In this document: positions 60,795 to 64,000 of the stretch, piece after piece | Layout of the letters: the number at the start of each line of letters is the position of its first letter | Position numbering within the stretch: the first letter of the stretch is position 1 | Source: Caenimonas sedimenti | Lineage (GTDB): Bacteria > Pseudomonadota > Gammaproteobacteria > Burkholderiales > Burkholderiaceae_C | DNA length: 64,000 nucleotides | Assembly: GCF_007833165.1 (NCBI RefSeq) | Contig: NZ_VOBQ01000011.1 | Location: forward strand, 124,001-188,000 | Direction: 5' to 3' | The notes under the pieces: generated by a model | Databases searched by the model: none | The model's input: the letters and a program-made list of their open reading frames with translations, nothing else | What the model was told of the DNA's origin: nothing | Position numbers and translations under genes: made by a program

Positions 60795-61774
60795 ACAAAC
60801 GCAAGTTGCTGCGCGCCGGCGCGCTGGCCCTCCCCGGCCTGCTGCTGGCCCATGCCAGCTGGGCCCAGGCGCCGGCATTCCCCCCCGCCAAGCCGATCAC
60901 GCTCGTCGTCGGCTTCGCGCCCGGCGGCGCCGCGGACGCGGCCGCCCGCCTGATCGCCAAGAAGCTGGGCGAGAACATCGGGCAGAACGTGCTGGTCGAG
61001 AACAAGGCCGGCGCCGGCGGAAATATCGCGCACCAGCAGGTCGCCCAGGGGCCGGTGGACGGAACCATGTTGCTGCTGGGCTCCATCGGGCCGTTGACCA
61101 TCGCGCCGCACATGATGAAAGTGGGCTACGACCCCTTCAAGGACCTGGCGCCGATCTCCGGCGGCGTGAACTTCCCGAACCTGCTGGTGGTGCACCCGGG
61201 TGCCGGCATCAAGAACATGGCCGACTTCCTGGCCGCCGCGAAGAAGTCGCCGAACAACGTGTCCTATGCGTCGACCGGCAACGGATCCGCTTCGTACCTG
61301 GCCGGCGAACTGTTCGCCGCGCGCACCGGCACCGAGATGCTGCACGTGCCCTACAAGGGCGGCGCACCGGCCATGAACGACCTGCTGGGCGGCCGCTTCA
61401 CCGGGTACTTCTCGGCCCCGCCCACCTCGCTGCCGCACGTGGAAGCCGGCAAGCTGATCCCGCTGGCGACGACCGGGCTGACCCGGCCCTCCTACATGCC
61501 CAACATCCCGACCGTCGCCGAGTCCGGCCTGCCCGGTTTCGAGGCGCTCAACTGGTATGCCTTCGTGGCGTCGTCCAAAGTGCCGGCACCCATCCTCGAC
61601 CGGTACAACCAGGAGATCGTGAAGGTGCTGAATGACCCGGCGATTCGCGATGCGCTGACCAAGCACGGCCTGTCGGCGCACCCGACAACGCGCGCCGAAC
61701 TCACCGACTTCATGCAGAAGGAATCCACCAAGTGGGCGCAGATCGTGAAGGAACGGAACGTCAAGCCGGAATGA
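60791..61774 (+). CDS. Bug/TctC-family substrate receptor
   Basis: Bug receptor of 327 residues. Signal: MNKRKLLRAGALALPGLLLAHASWAQ. Family patterns are FPPAKPITLVVGFAPGGAAD and ENKAGAGGNIAHQQVA. It overlaps the receiver-EAL gene by four bases upstream and the acetyltransferase gene by four bases downstream (61771-61774). A solute receptor in one unit with a c-di-GMP enzyme is unusual. Confidence 0.92.
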   Translation: MNKRKLLRAGALALPGLLLAHASWAQAPAFPPAKPITLVVGFAPGGAADAAARLIAKKLGENIGQNVLVENKAGAGGNIAHQQVAQGPVDGTMLLLGSIGPLTIAPHMMKVGYDPFKDLAPISGGVNFPNLLVVHPGAGIKNMADFLAAAKKSPNNVSYASTGNGSASYLAGELFAARTGTEMLHVPYKGGAPAMNDLLGGRFTGYFSAPPTSLPHVEAGKLIPLATTGLTRPSYMPNIPTVAESGLPGFEALNWYAFVASSKVPAPILDRYNQEIVKVLNDPAIRDALTKHGLSAHPTTRAELTDFMQKESTKWAQIVKERNVKPE

Positions 61775-62088
61775 GCACGATGGACGATATCTCCCTCGGC
61801 GACAACCCCGGCCAGCACCGCTTCGAATTGAAGAAAGCGGGCGAAGTCGCCGCCTACGCGGAATACAACGTGCTGAAGAACGCGCTGCTGTTCACGCACA
61901 CCGAGGTGCTGCCCGCCTACGAAGGCCAGGGCCTCGGCTCCAAGCTCGCCAAGTTCGCGCTGGAAGAGGTGCGCAAGCGCGGCGTGCACGCGATCCCGCA
62001 GTGCCAGTTCATCGCCGGCTACATCCGCAAGCATCCGGAGTACCTGGACCTGGTGGCCGAGGAACATCGACGGGCCTACCGCCTTTGA
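61771..62088 (+). CDS. GNAT-family N-acetyltransferase (YjdJ-like)
   Basis: A 105-residue GNAT-fold protein: NALLFTHTEVLPAYEGQGLGSKLAKFALEEVRKRG is the acetyl-CoA-binding region, then CQFIAGYIRKHPEYLDLV, typical of the short YjdJ group. The ATG at 61771 overlaps the Bug receptor stop by four bases. The acetyl acceptor is unknown. Confidence 0.9.
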   Translation: MSTMDDISLGDNPGQHRFELKKAGEVAAYAEYNVLKNALLFTHTEVLPAYEGQGLGSKLAKFALEEVRKRGVHAIPQCQFIAGYIRKHPEYLDLVAEEHRRAYRL

Positions 62089-62095
62089 GCCGCCA

Positions 62096-62767
62096 GTGAG
62101 GAAGCAAGGGAGCGTGGTGCGCTGGGACGAGGTGCGCGCATTCGGCTTCATCCGAAGTGCCGGCACCAGCGCCGACATCTTCTTTCACATCCGAGACTTC
62201 CGTGGAAGAGCCGGGGGCGCGCCGCGCGAAGGCATGGCCGTGTCGTTCGAAGAGATTCATGTAGGGGGCAAGGGACCACGCGCCATGGCGGTCCAACCCT
62301 CCGGGCCTGTTGGACAAGCTGATGGTGCGGGGCGGGTGTCCGCCCGCAGTCGCACTCCGTCCCGCAGCCGCAAGTCTGGCGACACCGGCGCAACTGTCGG
62401 CTCTGGCGCGCTGTTCGCACTGCCGTTGATGCTGGCGTACGCCGGTCTGCTGGCGTGGGCGGTCGCGTGGACGCGCCAACTTCCCTGGTGGGTTCTTGCC
62501 GGTTCGGTCGCCGTGAATCTGGTGACCTTCATGGTCTATTGGTTCGACAAGTACGCGGCGGGCACCCGTCAATGGCGCACCAGCGAAGCCACGCTGCATC
62601 TCTGGAGCCTGGCAGGCGGTTGGGCCGGTGCGTGGTGCGCACAACAGGTGTTGCGGCACAAGTCGCGCAAGGCGGAATTCCGCACCGCTTATTGGGCCAC
62701 GGTCATCCTTCACTGCGTCGCCGTGGCGGGCGCTCTCGCCTGGAAGCAGGGACTGTTGCCGCTCTGA
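62096..62767 (+). CDS. Cold-shock-domain and DUF1294 membrane protein
   Basis: A 223-residue protein from GTG 62096. The N-terminal cold-shock-like domain (about 1-70) has GSVVRWDEVRAFGFIRSAGTSADIFFHIRDF. A basic, polar linker follows, then the DUF1294 membrane domain (about 100-223) with several hydrophobic segments (PLMLAYAGLLAWAVAW, WVLAGSVAVNLVTFMVYWFDKYAA). This CSD-DUF1294 fusion is a known family. Its role is unclear; it may link cold stress to the membrane. Confidence 0.88.
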   Translation: MRKQGSVVRWDEVRAFGFIRSAGTSADIFFHIRDFRGRAGGAPREGMAVSFEEIHVGGKGPRAMAVQPSGPVGQADGAGRVSARSRTPSRSRKSGDTGATVGSGALFALPLMLAYAGLLAWAVAWTRQLPWWVLAGSVAVNLVTFMVYWFDKYAAGTRQWRTSEATLHLWSLAGGWAGAWCAQQVLRHKSRKAEFRTAYWATVILHCVAVAGALAWKQGLLPL

Positions 62768-62784
62768 CGACTGGCGTCCGTCCA

Positions 62785-64000
62785 TCAGGCGCCAACCGCC
62801 TCCTCGTGCGGCGCGTACCGCCGCCCGAACTCCGCCAGCCGAGCCGCGTAAGGCGCCAGCACCGCCGGATCCTGCGTCACCGCCAGCCCGAACAGCGCCG
62901 CCATGCGTTCGCGCGACACTTCTCCGTCGCGCGACAGCAGCCCCGCCACTTCGGAGAGCAGTGCCGCGTTCTCCTGCAGCAGCGCGTGCGCGCGGCTGAA
63001 CTGCGACGACAGGATCTGCTCGACCAGCTCATTGGTGGCGTCCACCGCGGTATTCACCTCGCAATCCGAATCGACGCCCACGTCGGTGCGGCTCAGCCGG
63101 CCGGCGAAGGCGTGCTTGCGCACGAACGCGGAGGCGTCGGCGGTCGCCTGCTTCAGGTCGCTCTGCGCGCCGGTGGTGCAGGCGTTCGGGCCGAACACCA
63201 GCGACTCGGCGGCGCGCCCGCCCAGGCCGACGCAGATCATGTCCAGCGTGTCCTGGCGCGACTTGGCGCGCAAGGGCTGGAAGCTGTTGTAGCCGCCGTC
63301 GAACGAGGCCACGTTGATCTTCACTTCCAGCGGAACCTGCTTGAGCAGCAGCGCATAGATGAGGGCGTGGCCGGCCTCGTGCACGGCGAGCAGCGCGCGG
63401 AAGTCCGCGTGCGTGCGCTGCTTCAGCCCGTTCAGCTCGAAGCGGGCCGGCAGCGCCTGGCTGCGCCCGTTCCACTCCGCGCGAAACTGCGTGCGATCTG
63501 CATCCAGCCGCAGCCTCACCACGTCGCCAGCGGCGGCACCCTGCTCCAGCGCCCACAGCGCCGCCGCGACCAGGCTGGCGCTCAGCATGGCTTGCACGGA
63601 CGAGAACAGCGGCCGCGTACCCTGCGCCGGGAACACGGCGTTGGCATAGATCTCCGCGCGGATCGCCGCGTCGATCTCCACCCGCAAGCCGCACGTGCCT
63701 TCCAGCTCGCCGCTGTAGCGCGCACACAGCGCCGTGATCAGCCGCTCGTACGTGGCACGAGCGAGGCTGGGATAGACCAGGTGGTTGTTGCCGAGACGCG
63801 CGATCTGCTCGGGCCGGAAGCGGTGGCCCAGGGCCTTCTTCACGTCGATCACCGACAGGCGGCGCGTGTACGCGTGGAAGATGTCGGCGTCGGTGTCGCA
63901 GTCTTCCACCCGCGTCGCCACGCCCTGGTACATCTCGTCCAGGTTGCCCGCGACGAAGACCAGCAGCCGGCTGTAGTCCGTGCCCCAGCGCTCGGGCTGC
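62785..64000 (-). CDS. AAA+ ATPase fused to M41-type peptidase, partial
   Basis: The gene is open at the right edge; the visible part is at least 405 codons. The AAA+ part shows RLLVFVAGNLDEMY at the edge and RLSVIDVKKALGHRFRPEQIARLGNN (sensor-2-like). The C-terminal peptidase has HEAGHALIYALLLKQ (HExxH zinc site) and DLKQATADASAFVRKHAFAGR, as in M41/FtsH peptidases. No membrane segment is seen in the visible part, unlike FtsH, so this is probably a soluble AAA+ protease. Confidence 0.85.
   Translation of the reverse strand, partial: QPERWGTDYSRLLVFVAGNLDEMYQGVATRVEDCDTDADIFHAYTRRLSVIDVKKALGHRFRPEQIARLGNNHLVYPSLARATYERLITALCARYSGELEGTCGLRVEIDAAIRAEIYANAVFPAQGTRPLFSSVQAMLSASLVAAALWALEQGAAAGDVVRLRLDADRTQFRAEWNGRSQALPARFELNGLKQRTHADFRALLAVHEAGHALIYALLLKQVPLEVKINVASFDGGYNSFQPLRAKSRQDTLDMICVGLGGRAAESLVFGPNACTTGAQSDLKQATADASAFVRKHAFAGRLSRTDVGVDSDCEVNTAVDATNELVEQILSSQFSRAHALLQENAALLSEVAGLLSRDGEVSRERMAALFGLAVTQDPAVLAPYAARLAEFGRRYAPHEEAVGA

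Noticed and set aside
1-64000. tRNA, rRNA, CRISPR arrays and insertion sequences
   Set aside because: None were recognised: no regular direct repeats with spacers, no transposase or integrase motifs, and no tRNA cloverleaf was noticed by eye.

Overview
The window is high-GC bacterial DNA that reads as Betaproteobacteria, order Burkholderiales, most likely a Comamonadaceae-type soil or water organism (Variovorax/Ramlibacter-like). The main reasons are six solute receptors of the Bug/TctC family, two ABC_sub_bind (TrpX-type) binding proteins, many LysR regulators and short-spaced operons with ATGA-type stop/start overlaps. The genus is inference. No rRNA, tRNA, CRISPR array, transposase or integrase was recognised.

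Layout. 1-4.2 kb: a TctD/TctE-like two-component system flanked by two Bug receptors. 4.3-5.8 kb: a small membrane protein, then a divergent SRPBCC/MerR pair with a MerR-type promoter. 5.8-10.6 kb: an acyl-CoA dehydrogenase / cupin / CoA-transferase / Bug receptor operon with a divergent LysR. 10.8-15 kb: an RRM RNA-binding protein, a DMT exporter, a cupin, an ABC_sub_bind receptor and small exported proteins. 15.1-21.1 kb: a signalling block with a membrane cyclic-nucleotide-binding protein, a response regulator fused to a nucleotide cyclase, a receiver, a large histidine kinase, a Crp/Fnr regulator and a coupled ABC_sub_bind receptor. 21.1-24.7 kb: a class C beta-lactamase-like hydrolase and an M14 carboxypeptidase. 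24.9-27.7 kb: an HWE/HisKA_2-type kinase, a sugar-type binding protein and a receiver. 27.8-30.8 kb: a GreA-like factor, RdgC and an orphan PilT-like ATPase. 30.8-32.9 kb: a frameshifted quinone oxidoreductase with a divergent LysR.

33.1-36.7 kb holds the clearest accessory system: an OLD-family ATPase/TOPRIM nuclease followed 8 bases later by a UvrD-like helicase, the architecture of the Gabija anti-phage system. It is followed by 881 bases without a convincing gene that contain a strong inverted-repeat element, REP-like hairpins and a terminator. 37.6-42.6 kb: an aldehyde dehydrogenase and a three-subunit molybdenum hydroxylase of PaoABC type with a divergent LysR. 43.6-47.9 kb: a HAD phosphatase, an MFS exporter with a TipA-like MerR regulator, an SRAP protein and two small proteins. 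47.9-54.4 kb: two Bug receptors, a TauD/TfdA dioxygenase, a LivK-like receptor, a tartrate dehydrogenase-like enzyme and its LysR. 54.4-64 kb: a QseBC-like two-component system, a prolyl oligopeptidase, DUF192, a receiver-EAL protein coupled to a Bug receptor and an acetyltransferase, a CSD-DUF1294 membrane protein and, running off the right edge, a soluble AAA+ ATPase fused to an M41 peptidase.

Overall this is a chromosome segment rich in uptake sensing and catabolism of organic acids, with one apparent defence insertion. Function calls rest on motifs read by eye; no database search was possible.
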